Assembly (NCBI GenBank): GCA_947564645.1
Contig: CANOCU010000015.1
Coordinates: forward strand, 1-60,909
From: an uncultured Lachnospiraceae bacterium
GTDB taxonomy: Bacteria > Bacillota > Clostridia > Lachnospirales > Lachnospiraceae
Length of the DNA: 60,909 nucleotides
Reading direction: 5' to 3'
Numbering within the stretch: the stretch's first letter is position 1; each line of letters opens with the position of its first letter. This document shows positions 33,671-43,042 of the stretch, one piece after another. A model generated the notes under the pieces. That model saw only the letters and a program-made list of their open reading frames with translations. It was not told the DNA's origin and did no database searches. Made by a program: the position numbers and the translations under genes.

Positions 33671-35008
33671 ATGGATTTATTTGAATATATGCGGAGCACG
33701 AATCAGGAGAAGGAATCTCCGCTGGCGGCCAGACTACGGCCCACAACATTGGATGAGGTGGTGGGACAGCAGCATATCATAGGGAAAGATAAGCTGCTCT
33801 ACCGTGCGATCAAAGCAGACAAATTAAGTTCGATCATCTTTTACGGGCCGCCCGGTACGGGGAAGACGACGCTAGCCAGGGTGATCGCCAACACCACCAG
33901 CGCGGAGTTTACCCAGATCAACGCCACCGTTGCCGGCAAGAAGGATATGGAAGAGGTGGTGGCGAAGGCGAAGGACCTGCGCGGCATGTACGGGAAGAAG
34001 ACCATTCTTTTCATCGACGAGATCCACCGCTTTAATAAAGGACAACAGGATTATCTGCTCCCTTTCGTGGAGGACGGCACATTGATCCTGATCGGAGCGA
34101 CCACGGAGAATCCGTATTTCGAGGTGAACGGGGCGTTGATCTCCCGGTCCGTCATATTTGAATTACATCCGTTATCGACGGAGGATATCAAGGCGCTGCT
34201 CCACAGGGCCGTGTACGATAAGGATAAGGGAATGGGCGCTTACGATGCGGTGATCGAGGAGGATGCGGCAAATTTCCTGGCGGAACTGTCCGGCGGCGAT
34301 GCCAGACACGCGCTGAATGCGGTGGAGCTTGGCATTATGACAACGGAGCGGAGCGAGGACGGCAGGATACATATTACCCTGGAAGTGGCGCAGGAGTGTA
34401 TTCAGAAACGAGTGTTACGCTATGATAAATCGGGGGACAGCCATTACGATACCATATCCGCTTTTATCAAGAGTATGCGCGGTTCCGATCCGGACGCGGC
34501 GGTCTACTATCTGAGCCGTATGCTGAATGCGGGGGAGAGCGTCACGTTTATCGCCAGGCGTATCATGATCTGTGCGTCGGAGGATGTGGGCAACGCGGAT
34601 CCCATGGCGCTTTGCGTGGCGGTCAACGCTTCGCTGGCGGTGGAGAGAGTGGGGATGCCGGAAGCGCAGATCATCCTGTCCCAGGCAGTCTCCTATGTGG
34701 CCTGCGCGCCGAAGAGCAATGCGGCCTGCAACGCGGTCTTCCAGGCTTCGGAGGCGGTCCGGCAGACGGGGAACCTGCCGATCCCAACGCATCTGCAGGA
34801 TGCGCACTACAAGGGAGCGGCCAGGTTAGGGCACGGAACGGGTTATAAATATGCCCACGATTATCCGAATCATTATGTGAGGCAGCAGTATCTGCCCTAT
34901 GAGTTAAACGGTAAGGAATTTTACCGGCCCACAGGAAACGGCTATGAAGCGAAGATCAGAGAGCATATGAAACGTATAAAGGAAGAAGCGGCACATGACA
35001 CCAAATAA
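33671..35008 (+). CDS. rarA: Replication-associated recombination protein A (MgsA/RarA AAA+ ATPase)
   Basis: 445 residues. The N-terminus (SPLAARLRPTTLDEVVGQQH) is the clamp-loader-like RarA start. Walker A is YGPPGTGKTTLA, Walker B ILFIDEIHRF, and the sensor region GATTENPYFEVN. The C-terminal MgsA tetramerisation region contains YLPYEL. RarA acts at stalled replication forks. The following gene overlaps its end by 14 nt. Confidence 0.96.
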   Translation: MDLFEYMRSTNQEKESPLAARLRPTTLDEVVGQQHIIGKDKLLYRAIKADKLSSIIFYGPPGTGKTTLARVIANTTSAEFTQINATVAGKKDMEEVVAKAKDLRGMYGKKTILFIDEIHRFNKGQQDYLLPFVEDGTLILIGATTENPYFEVNGALISRSVIFELHPLSTEDIKALLHRAVYDKDKGMGAYDAVIEEDAANFLAELSGGDARHALNAVELGIMTTERSEDGRIHITLEVAQECIQKRVLRYDKSGDSHYDTISAFIKSMRGSDPDAAVYYLSRMLNAGESVTFIARRIMICASEDVGNADPMALCVAVNASLAVERVGMPEAQIILSQAVSYVACAPKSNAACNAVFQASEAVRQTGNLPIPTHLQDAHYKGAARLGHGTGYKYAHDYPNHYVRQQYLPYELNGKEFYRPTGNGYEAKIREHMKRIKEEAAHDTK

Positions 35009-37280
35009 TATGGAAGATGACAATAAGATCCCTGACCGGAAGGTGCAGGATACGGTCAAGTTACCTAAGAAAAAAAAGAAAAGAAGGCGAACGCCCGACA
35101 AGGCGAAGATTGCAGAGAATAAGAAGAAAGCGAAAGCAAAGAAGCTTCGCCAAAAAGAGCAGTTGAAGGAAGAGAGAGCCAGACAAAGAGCTATGAAGCG
35201 GCAGGAGAAAGCTGCGAAGCGACAGGACAGGGATCAAAAGCAGCAGGAGAAAATGCCGGATGCTTCTGCGTCTGTGAAAGTGCAGGAAAGCCTGCTCGTT
35301 GATAATGCCGGAGCGGCCGAAAACTTTGTCGGGACAGAAGAAATGCGTGTAGAAGAAGTGCGCGCCGAGGAGATCCATGATGAAGAAACGTGTGTTGCGG
35401 AAAGAACGGCCGACCAGGATAAAAAGCCGAAAAAAACTAAAGAAACAAAAGGACATCGTCGTCTGTTGGGGATTGCAGGGATTGCGGCGGCTGTCTTACT
35501 TGCTGCGGGTACCGGTGCCTTTTTTTGCATACGTCAATATCTGACCAGACTTCGGATCGCCGATGAAGCCGTGGAAGCGATGGTACATACGGAGGCTGTG
35601 GAGCTGGCAGAATACAGTCTGCTGCAGCATAGGAAGGATCATGTGAAGGAACAGGCCGGGAAGGATATACCGCAGTCACTGGTAGATGCGGCCCGGTTTG
35701 TGATCGACGGCGTGCGTAACAGGCCGCCGGAAGTTGAGCTGACGGCAGAAAATGCCGCCGATTTTGCGAAGATCGAAAGCTGTGTGATCAATACGCAGAC
35801 CGGAAAGGTGGATGTGACGATGTCAGCGGAGGGGCTGGCGGTCAGCGATGACGGTTATTATTATCTCTTTGAAGAGAAGGCTTATGAGAATGAGCTGACA
35901 GGAGAAGCGTATATCATAGAAGATCAGAAGGATGTAGATCTGACTTTCTCAGTCAATCTGAATTATAACAGCGCAAATTCCAGGCTGTTTTCCAAGTTTG
36001 TCGTAGCGGTGAAAAAAGACGGAAAATTTATGGCCATCAGCAGGCCTCGACACATCACAAACCCGGAAGCCATCGCCAGGTACAGCCCTTCTTTCGGGAA
36101 TACTTCATCCAAGAAGGGACTGCTCGTGGATCCGGAGAAATTGCGCGGATCGGAACTGGACGATCTGGGAGTAAAACATGCGGCCTACAATATTCCGCTC
36201 AGCAGGATCCTGGGAGGTACGACCCATGCCCATTATCCGACCGTGTATTACACTTACAATGGCAGGAATTATGCTTTTAACGGTCAGGTCGTAGCAGAGT
36301 ATGACTATATTTTTTCCACGATGACGAACAAGGGTATTACAATAACAGCAATTATTTTAAATGATATCCATCCGGGCTATATGGAACTGATCCATCCCAA
36401 AGCGCGTTCCGGCGGCGCAGGATCCCCTTATTTTGCATTTAATGCCACGGATGAAGCGGGAACAGAGTACATTGCGGCAGTGGGTTCTTTCCTGGCTAAC
36501 CGTTATTCGGGCAGCGGTCATGGCAAGGTTATGAACTGGGTCATCGGTAATGAGATCAATGCCAGAAAAGAGTGGAATTATATTGAGCCCATGGGTACGG
36601 TGCAGTATGTGGAGGAGTATGCCAAAGCGTTCCGTATTTTCTATAATGCAATCCTGAGCATTAACGGAAATGCCAGAGTCTATATTTCACTGGATCAGCA
36701 GTGGGCAAGGAGCCTGTACTCCAACGGTGGTTTCGGCTCCAAGGAGATTCTGGATGAATTTAACAGAAATATCACGGCGGGGGGCAATATAGACTGGGGC
36801 GTGGCGCAGCACCCGTATAACTATCCTCTGACCAGCGCCAAAGCCTGGAGCTCCGGCAACAAGGTAGTCAATTCCGAGACTACGCCGGTGATCACGATCA
36901 AGAATATTCATGTGCTGACGGACTATCTGCAGAAGGAGCATTTCCTGACGGATTCAGGCGAAGTCAGGCATGTGATCTTAAGTGAGATGGGCTATACATC
37001 GTCGGCGGGCCAGGAATTGCAGGCAGCTTCCTTCGTATATGCCTATAAGGTTATTGAGTCTAACCGCTATATTGACAGTATGCTGTTTTCCAGACAGACG
37101 GACGCGCCGGCTGAACTGGCGCAGGGACTGGCTCTTGGCATCGATACACTGGGCGGCGGACATAAGTCGATCTATAATGCGTTCAAATATGTGGATACGG
37201 CGGAGGCCGCCAAATATACAGACTTTGCCCTGCGCGTGATCGGTGTGGGCAGTTGGGGAGAGATCATATCGAAGCACTGA
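34995..37280 (+). CDS. DUF5722 domain-containing membrane-anchored extracellular protein
   Basis: 761 residues. The first 150 are very Lys/Arg/Glu-rich and probably cytoplasmic, followed by a single membrane helix at about 157-180 (LLGIAGIAAAVLLAAGTGAF). The outside part has a short linker domain (about 190-350) and then a DUF5722 domain (about 385-750). That domain has a TIM-barrel-like pattern with NWVIGNEINARKEWNY, where Asn-Glu resembles the acid/base of clan GH-A glycosidases, and ILSEMGYTS as a possible second Glu. Hydrolase activity is therefore plausible but unproven. The ATG lies inside rarA, with an alternative ATG at 35010. Confidence 0.82.
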   Translation: MTPNNMEDDNKIPDRKVQDTVKLPKKKKKRRRTPDKAKIAENKKKAKAKKLRQKEQLKEERARQRAMKRQEKAAKRQDRDQKQQEKMPDASASVKVQESLLVDNAGAAENFVGTEEMRVEEVRAEEIHDEETCVAERTADQDKKPKKTKETKGHRRLLGIAGIAAAVLLAAGTGAFFCIRQYLTRLRIADEAVEAMVHTEAVELAEYSLLQHRKDHVKEQAGKDIPQSLVDAARFVIDGVRNRPPEVELTAENAADFAKIESCVINTQTGKVDVTMSAEGLAVSDDGYYYLFEEKAYENELTGEAYIIEDQKDVDLTFSVNLNYNSANSRLFSKFVVAVKKDGKFMAISRPRHITNPEAIARYSPSFGNTSSKKGLLVDPEKLRGSELDDLGVKHAAYNIPLSRILGGTTHAHYPTVYYTYNGRNYAFNGQVVAEYDYIFSTMTNKGITITAIILNDIHPGYMELIHPKARSGGAGSPYFAFNATDEAGTEYIAAVGSFLANRYSGSGHGKVMNWVIGNEINARKEWNYIEPMGTVQYVEEYAKAFRIFYNAILSINGNARVYISLDQQWARSLYSNGGFGSKEILDEFNRNITAGGNIDWGVAQHPYNYPLTSAKAWSSGNKVVNSETTPVITIKNIHVLTDYLQKEHFLTDSGEVRHVILSEMGYTSSAGQELQAASFVYAYKVIESNRYIDSMLFSRQTDAPAELAQGLALGIDTLGGGHKSIYNAFKYVDTAEAAKYTDFALRVIGVGSWGEIISKH

Positions 37281-37281
37281 C

Positions 37282-37800
37282 TTAGAATAACTGCCCTGCC
37301 AGATACTGATAGATTTCCTGGTTCTTTTTCTTCCAGTTTATACAGACTGCTTCGGCGGTTTCCTTATTGGGGACGGACAGAGTGATTTCCACTACTGGGA
37401 CGTCCTTTTCTCTTGCGGACAGATGCACCTCATAATCGCCGGAAAGAACCGTATTATAATCCGCCAGAACGGAAGTCTCATTGCGCAGCTTAAACTGATT
37501 GGCATTGAGGAACTGATCGATCTCCTGCTTTAGCGTCGTATCGATGCGGTTTTTAAAGAAGGTGAGGGTTTCCTGTCCCTCTGCAGTGATCGTAAGATAG
37601 GTGCGGTTGTGCCGGGACCTGGCCGTGATAAAGCCTGCATCTACCAATTCCGTGATCGCCCGCTGCAGGTTCAGGAAGTTTACATAATTCCGCTCTAACA
37701 GAAAGTCATAGATCTGTGCCTGGGTCAGGGGGAAGGAGACCCGGTTCAGCATATAAAGTACAAGTAATTTATTATAGAGAGCTAACTGATCGTGATTCAT
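37282..37800 (-). CDS. DUF4364 family winged-helix-like protein
   Basis: 172 residues. The N-terminal 80 residues look like a winged helix (LTQAQIYDFLLE, LQRAITELVDAGFI, RTYLTITAEGQETL); the rest is alpha/beta. The family is restricted to Clostridia and relatives and is presumed regulatory. Its ATG overlaps the stop of the upstream radical SAM gene by 4 nt (ATGA), so the two are translationally coupled. It converges with the DUF5722 gene with a 1-nt gap and no terminator between. Confidence 0.88.
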   Translation of the reverse strand: MNHDQLALYNKLLVLYMLNRVSFPLTQAQIYDFLLERNYVNFLNLQRAITELVDAGFITARSRHNRTYLTITAEGQETLTFFKNRIDTTLKQEIDQFLNANQFKLRNETSVLADYNTVLSGDYEVHLSAREKDVPVVEITLSVPNKETAEAVCINWKKKNQEIYQYLAGQLF

Positions 37801-38753
37801 GAAAAAACCTTTCCTAATAAACGCCCCTGGTATGCGGCGCGTTGTTTCATAGTATGATGTATGGTATTGAGGACGCCTCGCTTATTCAGGCTCCACAGAG
37901 GGGCAAGCAACAGCGATTTGGGTCCGTCCCCGGTCAGACGGTGTATGACAATATTGGGATCCAGGTGTTCCAGGCAGGAAATGACCAGATCCGTATAGGC
38001 CTCCTGTGATAAAGGCTGGCAGAGACCCTGCCTATAGAGCGTGGCCAGGTCAGTGTCTTTAAGAATATGGAGGAGTTGGAGTTTTACACCCCAGGCGCCG
38101 GTTTGATTCAAATGGTCAATGGTAGCCAGAACATGCGCTTCCGTTTCGCCGGGCAGGCCGAGGATCAGATGTGTGATCACTGGTATATGGACCCGGCGCA
38201 GTAGACTGACACAACTGTCATAGGTGGATAAAGGATATCCACGCCTGATAAATTCTGCAGTTGCACGATGGATCGTCTGCAGTCCAAGCTCGATCCAGAC
38301 AAACTTGTCAGGAAATGTTTTCTTTAAGTTGACCAATATGGTCACAATATCTTCCGTGATACAGTCCGGTCTGGTTGCGATGGAGATCCCCGCTACGGCG
38401 GAAGCCTGCAACGCCTGCGTATAAAGCGTGGTCAGACGGTCCAAAGGGCCGTAAGTGTTGGTATATGCCTGAAAATAGACGATGAACCGCTGTCCGATTC
38501 GCTTGTGGGAGAACATGGCCATGCCGGCGTCCAGTTGTTCTTTAACGGTACGATATTCCGAGACCCGAACGGCATGTTCTCCGCTGCCGCCTGCGGAACA
38601 GAAGATACAGCCGTTATGGCCAAGCGTACCGTCCCGGTTGGGGCATGTAAAACCGGCGTCCACGGCAATTTTATACAGTTTGCCGCCATAGGTATTCTTC
38701 AGATAGGCGTCTACGGAATAGTAGGGTCTGCCGTGCCAGTGTTCCGGATTCAT
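37797..38753 (-). CDS. Radical SAM protein, TIGR01212 / YhcC family
   Basis: 318 residues. The [4Fe-4S] cluster motif is C-x11-C-x2-C (CPNRDGTLGHNGCIFC), the TIGR01212 variant rather than CxxxCxxC. ITHLILGLPGETEAHV and GVKLQLLHILKDTDL are family landmarks. The E. coli homologue YhcC lacks a firmly assigned reaction. Its start overlaps the malic enzyme stop by 4 nt, so malic enzyme, YhcC-like and DUF4364 genes form one operon. Confidence 0.93.
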   Translation of the reverse strand: MNPEHWHGRPYYSVDAYLKNTYGGKLYKIAVDAGFTCPNRDGTLGHNGCIFCSAGGSGEHAVRVSEYRTVKEQLDAGMAMFSHKRIGQRFIVYFQAYTNTYGPLDRLTTLYTQALQASAVAGISIATRPDCITEDIVTILVNLKKTFPDKFVWIELGLQTIHRATAEFIRRGYPLSTYDSCVSLLRRVHIPVITHLILGLPGETEAHVLATIDHLNQTGAWGVKLQLLHILKDTDLATLYRQGLCQPLSQEAYTDLVISCLEHLDPNIVIHRLTGDGPKSLLLAPLWSLNKRGVLNTIHHTMKQRAAYQGRLLGKVFS

Positions 38754-39916
38754 GACGGTTCATCAGTCCTGATATGGGATCTTACCGCTTCGGCAACAAC
38801 TTCCGCTACCTTGGGATCAAAAGCTTCGGGCATGATATTGTCTTCCCGCAGTTTGTCTTCCGGCACTAAGCCTGCGATCGCCTGTGCGGCAGCCAGTTTC
38901 ATCTCCTCCGTGATCTGTGTGGCGCGTCCCTCCAGGGCACCCTTAAAGATTCCCGGAAAGGCGACTACATTGTTGATCTGGTTGGGAAAGTCGGAACGTC
39001 CGGTACCGACGATCCTGGCGCCGGCAGCCTTGGCAGCATCGGGCATGATCTCCGGTACCGGATTCGCCATGGCAAAAAGAATGGGATCCGCGTTCATGGA
39101 GGATACCATATTGGGTGTTACGATATTGGGGGCGGAGACACCAACGAAGATGTCAGCGCCTTTCATGGCATCGGCAAGGGAACCGGTCAAATGATGCAGG
39201 TTAGTCACTTCGGCCATTTTCTGCTGCACCGGATTTAAGCCGGCGGATCCGCTGGTTATGGCGCCGGCCTTATCACACAGAATGATATCGGGGAATCCGT
39301 AGCGTAACAGCAGCCGGGTGATCGCGATCCCGGCGCTTCCGGCGCCGTTGACTATCACTTTACAGGTTTCCTTCTGACGGCCCGTGACTTTCAGGGCATT
39401 GATAATGCCTGCCAGTACGACGATGGCCGTGCCGTGCTGGTCGTCATGGAAGACCGGGATGTCCAGTATCTCCTTCAGCCGTTCTTCAATCTCAAAACAG
39501 CGGGGAGCGCTGATGTCTTCCAGATTGATGCCGCCGAAACCGGGCGCAAGGTAAGTGACGGCCTTGATGATCTCTTCGGTATCCTGTGTATCCAGACAGA
39601 TGGGCACCGCATTGACGCCGCCAAATTCCTTGAATAATACGGCCTTTCCTTCCATGACCGGCATGGCGGCGCGGGGGCCGATATTGCCAAGTCCCAGGAC
39701 GGCACTTCCGTCGGATACGACGGCTACGGTGTTGGATTTCCATGTATAGGTATAAACGGCCTCAGGGTCCTTCGCAATTACCTTGCAGGGTTCTGCAACG
39801 CCTGGTGTGTAGGCAAGGGCCAGATCCTCTCTTGTCCTGACAGACGCTTTGGCTGTCGTCTCTAATTTACCGTGCCACTGCTCATGCAGGGCCAATGCTT
39901 TCTCGTTTGTAGTCAT
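38750..39916 (-). CDS. NAD(P)-dependent malic enzyme (short bacterial form)
   Basis: 388 residues. It decarboxylates malate to pyruvate, linking four-carbon acids to pyruvate and reducing power. Motifs are YTPGVAEPC near the N-terminus, the metal/substrate segment [27 protein letters not shown] (spans residues about 130-160), the nucleotide-binding GAGSAGIA and ANPVPEI. The length matches the malic-enzyme-only form without a phosphotransacetylase tail. The start is ATG 39916, preceded by CGAGGTATCTGT; an upstream in-frame ATG at 39955 overlaps the predicted -10 box. Confidence 0.95.
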   Translation of the reverse strand: MTTNEKALALHEQWHGKLETTAKASVRTREDLALAYTPGVAEPCKVIAKDPEAVYTYTWKSNTVAVVSDGSAVLGLGNIGPRAAMPVMEGKAVLFKEFGGVNAVPICLDTQDTEEIIKAVTYLAPGFGGINLEDISAPRCFEIEERLKEILDIPVFHDDQHGTAIVVLAGIINALKVTGRQKETCKVIVNGAGSAGIAITRLLLRYGFPDIILCDKAGAITSGSAGLNPVQQKMAEVTNLHHLTGSLADAMKGADIFVGVSAPNIVTPNMVSSMNADPILFAMANPVPEIMPDAAKAAGARIVGTGRSDFPNQINNVVAFPGIFKGALEGRATQITEEMKLAAAQAIAGLVPEDKLREDNIMPEAFDPKVAEVVAEAVRSHIRTDEPS

Positions 39917-39954
39917 ACAGATACCTCGTTCCTGTTGAATTTTGATCGTTTTCA

Positions 39955-39983
39955 TTATACACTTTCGTTGTAAATTTTTCTAT
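39955..39983 (-). promoter_or_regulatory. Predicted promoter of the malic enzyme operon
   Basis: On the minus strand a TATAAT box (39955-39960) preceded by GTG, with a weak TAGAAA-like -35 about 17 nt upstream. Confidence 0.5.
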
Positions 39984-40008
39984 CCAATCTTAAAAATTAA
40001 AAAAATAC

Positions 40009-40037
40009 TTTCTATTTTGAAAAATGTAGTGTATAAT
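40009..40037 (+). promoter_or_regulatory. Predicted promoter of rho
   Basis: A TATAAT box (40032-40037) preceded by GTG, with a poor -35. It is back-to-back with the malic enzyme promoter. The leader to the rho ATG is about 110 nt. Confidence 0.5.
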
Positions 40038-40155
40038 GTGCAATAACAAAAGGCCTAAGCTCATTTCGGGTGGCACATCGAGCTATAAATCCCCAAACGA
40101 AAGAACATGTACAGAAGAATGCAAAAAAAGACCAATAAAGATACAGGAGGAATGT

Positions 40156-41502
40156 ATGAGAGAAAAATATGAATCGCTTGCGCTCGCTGATCTGAAAGCA
40201 GTTGCAAAAGCAAGAGGAATCAAAGGAACCTCAACCATGAAGAAGGCAGAGATCGTTGCGCTGATGCTGGCAGAGGACGAGAAAGACAAGGCAGCCGGCA
40301 AGGAAGTGGCAGTGAAATCCGTTGTGCCTGCAAAACGGGAGAACAGTGAGGAGGAGAGATTCCCTGCCGAACTGGACAGCGGCATCACGGCCAGCGGCAT
40401 TCTGGAAGTCATGAGCGACGGTTTTGGATTTATCCGCTGTGAGAATTATCTGCCGGGTGAGAATGATGTCTATGTTGCGCCCAGCCAGATTCGGCGTTTT
40501 GGTTTGAAAACAGGTGATATTTTAGAAGGCAACACAAGGGTTAAGACACAGAACGAGAAGTTCAGCGCACTGCTATATGTTAAGTCCATCAACGGTTACC
40601 CGCCGGAGATCGCCATGCGCCGGCCGAGTTTTGAAGATCTGACGCCTATCTTTCCGAATGAAAGGCTGAAACTGGAGACGCCGGGCGCTTCGATCGCCAT
40701 GCGTATCATGGATCTGATCAGTCCGGTCGGTAAGGGACAAAGAGGCATGATCGTTTCACCGCCTAAAGCCGGTAAGACAACCTTATTAAAAGCGGTGGCG
40801 AAGTCCATTACAAGGACAACGCCAGAGGCACATCTGATCATTCTGCTGATCGATGAGCGGCCCGAGGAAGTGACGGATATCAAGGAGGCGATCGAAGGAC
40901 CGAATGTGGAAGTGATCTATTCTACTTTCGACGAACTGCCGGAACATCACAAGAGAGTGTCGGAGATGGTGATCGAGCGTGCGAAGCGGCTTGTGGAGCA
41001 TGGCAGAGACGTGGTGATCCTTCTTGACAGTATTACCCGTCTGACCAGGGCATATAATCTGGTGGTTCCGCCCAGTGGAAGGACGCTGTCAGGCGGTCTG
41101 GATCCGGCGGCATTACATATGCCCAAGCGTATCTTCGGTGCGGCCCGTAATATGAGAGAAGGCGGCAGTCTGACGATACTTGCCACGGCTCTGGTGGAGA
41201 CCGGCAGCAGGATGGATGATGTCATTTACGAGGAATTTAAGGGAACCGGTAACATGGAAATGATCCTGGACCGCAAACTGTCCGAGAAGCGCGTATTTCC
41301 GGCGATCGATATTCCCAAGTCCAGTACCAGAAGAGAGGATCTTCTGTTGTCAACGGATGAACTGGAGGCGATCAATATTATCCGTAAGGCGCTTAACGGC
41401 ATGAAGGCGGATGAGGCGGTGGAGAAGATACTGGATATGTTTGCCAGAACCAAGAATAATAACGAGTTTGTGAATATGGTCAAGAAGATGAAGTTCCTTT
41501 AA
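40156..41502 (+). CDS. rho: Transcription termination factor Rho
   Basis: 448 residues. An N-terminal Rho-N/SAP-like helical domain (about 1-45) is followed by a short charged insert, a cold-shock-like RNA-binding domain (about 75-145; SDGFGFIRC) and the RecA-like ATPase. The ATPase has Walker [11 protein letters not shown], Walker [12 protein letters not shown] and the Q/R-loop region [14 protein letters not shown]. Rho is the hexameric RNA helicase that ends untranslated transcripts. ATG 40156 follows ACAGGAGGAATGT; an in-frame ATG at 40036 lies in the -10 box and would not be translated. rpmE follows with its own promoter. Confidence 0.97.
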   Translation: MREKYESLALADLKAVAKARGIKGTSTMKKAEIVALMLAEDEKDKAAGKEVAVKSVVPAKRENSEEERFPAELDSGITASGILEVMSDGFGFIRCENYLPGENDVYVAPSQIRRFGLKTGDILEGNTRVKTQNEKFSALLYVKSINGYPPEIAMRRPSFEDLTPIFPNERLKLETPGASIAMRIMDLISPVGKGQRGMIVSPPKAGKTTLLKAVAKSITRTTPEAHLIILLIDERPEEVTDIKEAIEGPNVEVIYSTFDELPEHHKRVSEMVIERAKRLVEHGRDVVILLDSITRLTRAYNLVVPPSGRTLSGGLDPAALHMPKRIFGAARNMREGGSLTILATALVETGSRMDDVIYEEFKGTGNMEMILDRKLSEKRVFPAIDIPKSSTRREDLLLSTDELEAINIIRKALNGMKADEAVEKILDMFARTKNNNEFVNMVKKMKFL

Positions 41503-41552
41503 AACGGCAACGGATGCGTTTATGTTTTCTTGTGATTTTTACAGGAAAAGAC

Positions 41553-41581
41553 TTGCATCCCGGAAAGTCCTATGCTACAAT
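41553..41581 (+). promoter_or_regulatory. Promoter of rpmE
   Basis: TTGCAT, a 17-nt spacer and TACAAT. The predicted leader is about 170 nt, long for a ribosomal protein gene, and may hold uncharacterised regulation. Confidence 0.75.
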
Positions 41582-41757
41582 GTAAAAGCTGTCGGTATAT
41601 GGCGGCATGGGATGAGAAATAATGACGGAGACGTCTGGGTTTTACGTGAGTTTGAAGAGAGGACATGAGAAGTTTTGATCGCTGCGGCTTTACCGTATGC
41701 GTGAGACGGAGGCAGGGCATCGTGTCCGGGTGCAGAGAAAGGAGTATCGTTACTAAG

Positions 41758-41964
41758 ATGAAAGAAGGAATCCATCCTCAGTATTATCAGGCAACAGTGA
41801 CATGTAACTGTGGCAACACATTTGTGACAGGTTCAACGAAACCTGAGATCCACGTGGAAGTTTGTTCCAAGTGCCATTCATTCTACACAGGCCAGCAGAA
41901 AGCAGCACAGGCTCGCGGCCGTATTGATAAGTTCAATAAGAAATATGGTGTGGAAAGCAAATAA
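41758..41964 (+). CDS. rpmE: 50S ribosomal protein L31 (zinc-binding form)
   Basis: 68 residues beginning [19 protein letters not shown]. Cys at CNCG and CSKCH form the zinc site, so this is the C+ form usually replaced by a Cys-less paralogue under zinc starvation. The start is ATG 41758; the nearest ribosome site (GAAAGGAG) is about 14 nt upstream. A terminator follows. Confidence 0.97.
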   Translation: MKEGIHPQYYQATVTCNCGNTFVTGSTKPEIHVEVCSKCHSFYTGQQKAAQARGRIDKFNKKYGVESK

Positions 41965-41978
41965 GGTTTGGAAAGGAA

Positions 41979-42005
41979 GGGTGAGGTGCTTATCTCACCC
42001 TTTTC
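41979..42005 (+). terminator. Intrinsic terminator after rpmE
   Basis: GGGTGAG pairs with CTCACCC across an 8-nt loop, then TTTTCT. Confidence 0.85.
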
Positions 42006-42037
42006 TGTAGTAAACGAATATCCACGTGGAGGTATGA

Positions 42038-43042
42038 ATGAGTAAGAAAAAACAAATGCAGTATTCCGGTATCGGTGGACAGGCCGTACTGGAAGGCATT
42101 ATGATGAAAAATAAAGAGCAGTATGCGGTAGCGGTCCGGAAACCGGACGGGGAAATAGAAATAGAGATCGAGCATTACATGGGGGTCCTTCATGAGAGTA
42201 AGCTCAAGAATATTCCTTTTATCAGAGGCGTATTCCAGTTTCTGGACTCCATGATCCTTGGCATGAGAAGCCTGAATTACTCCGCTTCTTTTTATGAGGA
42301 TGCAGATGCGAAGGAGACCGTGACGGACAAGGCGATGCGCAGGTTATTCAAGGACAGGGCGGAACAGGTGCTGAGCGCCGTCGTGATGCTGTTCTCCCTT
42401 GCGCTTGCGATCGGGATCTTTATGGTGCTCCCCTATTTTATAACGTCACGCTTCTCGGAATATGTCAGAAGCGCATCTTTCATGGCGATCATTGAAGGTG
42501 TGATCAGGATCGCGATTTTCGTACTGTATGTGCTTGGCATCTCCCTGATGAAGGATATACGGCGACTCTATAGGTATCATGGGGCAGAACATAAATGCAT
42601 CAACTGTATCGAGAAGGGCCGTCCTTTGACGGTCAGGAATGTTATGCGCAGTTCGAAACAGCACAGGAGGTGTGGAACAAGCTTTTTGTTGTTTGTTATG
42701 TTGGTCAGTGTGGTGCTGTTCTTTTTTATCCGGGTGGAGAATCCGGTATACCGGGTGCTGATCAGGATCGCGCTGATTCCTGTGATCGCCGGCATTTCTT
42801 ATGAGATCATCCGTCTGGCAGGCAGGAGCAATAATATTCTGGTCAGGATCATTTCTGCACCGGGATTATGGCTGCAGCGGCTGACGACCAAAGAACCGGA
42901 TGAGAGCATGGTTGAGGTTGCGATCGCAGCGGTGGAAGCGGTTTTTGACTGGAAGAATTATCTGTACGAGGCGTTTGGATATGAGGTAGACGATTCCTGG
43001 CTGCGGGATGAGGAAGATGAGAAGTCAAAGGATGATGTGTGA
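42038..43042 (+). CDS. DUF1385 family membrane protein
   Basis: 334 residues. The family signature IGGQAVLEGIMMKN lies near the N-terminus. At least four membrane helices (about 110-135, 150-175, 215-235 and 240-260) surround a conserved YHGAEHKCINCIE segment with His, Glu and Cys residues that could bind metal. The function is unknown, but the gene is persistently found next to rpmE, prmC and prfA in Firmicutes. CGTGGAGGT precedes the ATG. It overlaps the prmC start. Confidence 0.92.
   Translation: MSKKKQMQYSGIGGQAVLEGIMMKNKEQYAVAVRKPDGEIEIEIEHYMGVLHESKLKNIPFIRGVFQFLDSMILGMRSLNYSASFYEDADAKETVTDKAMRRLFKDRAEQVLSAVVMLFSLALAIGIFMVLPYFITSRFSEYVRSASFMAIIEGVIRIAIFVLYVLGISLMKDIRRLYRYHGAEHKCINCIEKGRPLTVRNVMRSSKQHRRCGTSFLLFVMLVSVVLFFFIRVENPVYRVLIRIALIPVIAGISYEIIRLAGRSNNILVRIISAPGLWLQRLTTKEPDESMVEVAIAAVEAVFDWKNYLYEAFGYEVDDSWLRDEEDEKSKDDV

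Noticed and set aside
40038-40155. Riboswitch in the rho leader
   Set aside because: The leader is about 110 nt and has short pairings, but no known aptamer consensus was recognised. Rho autoregulation cannot be judged from sequence alone.
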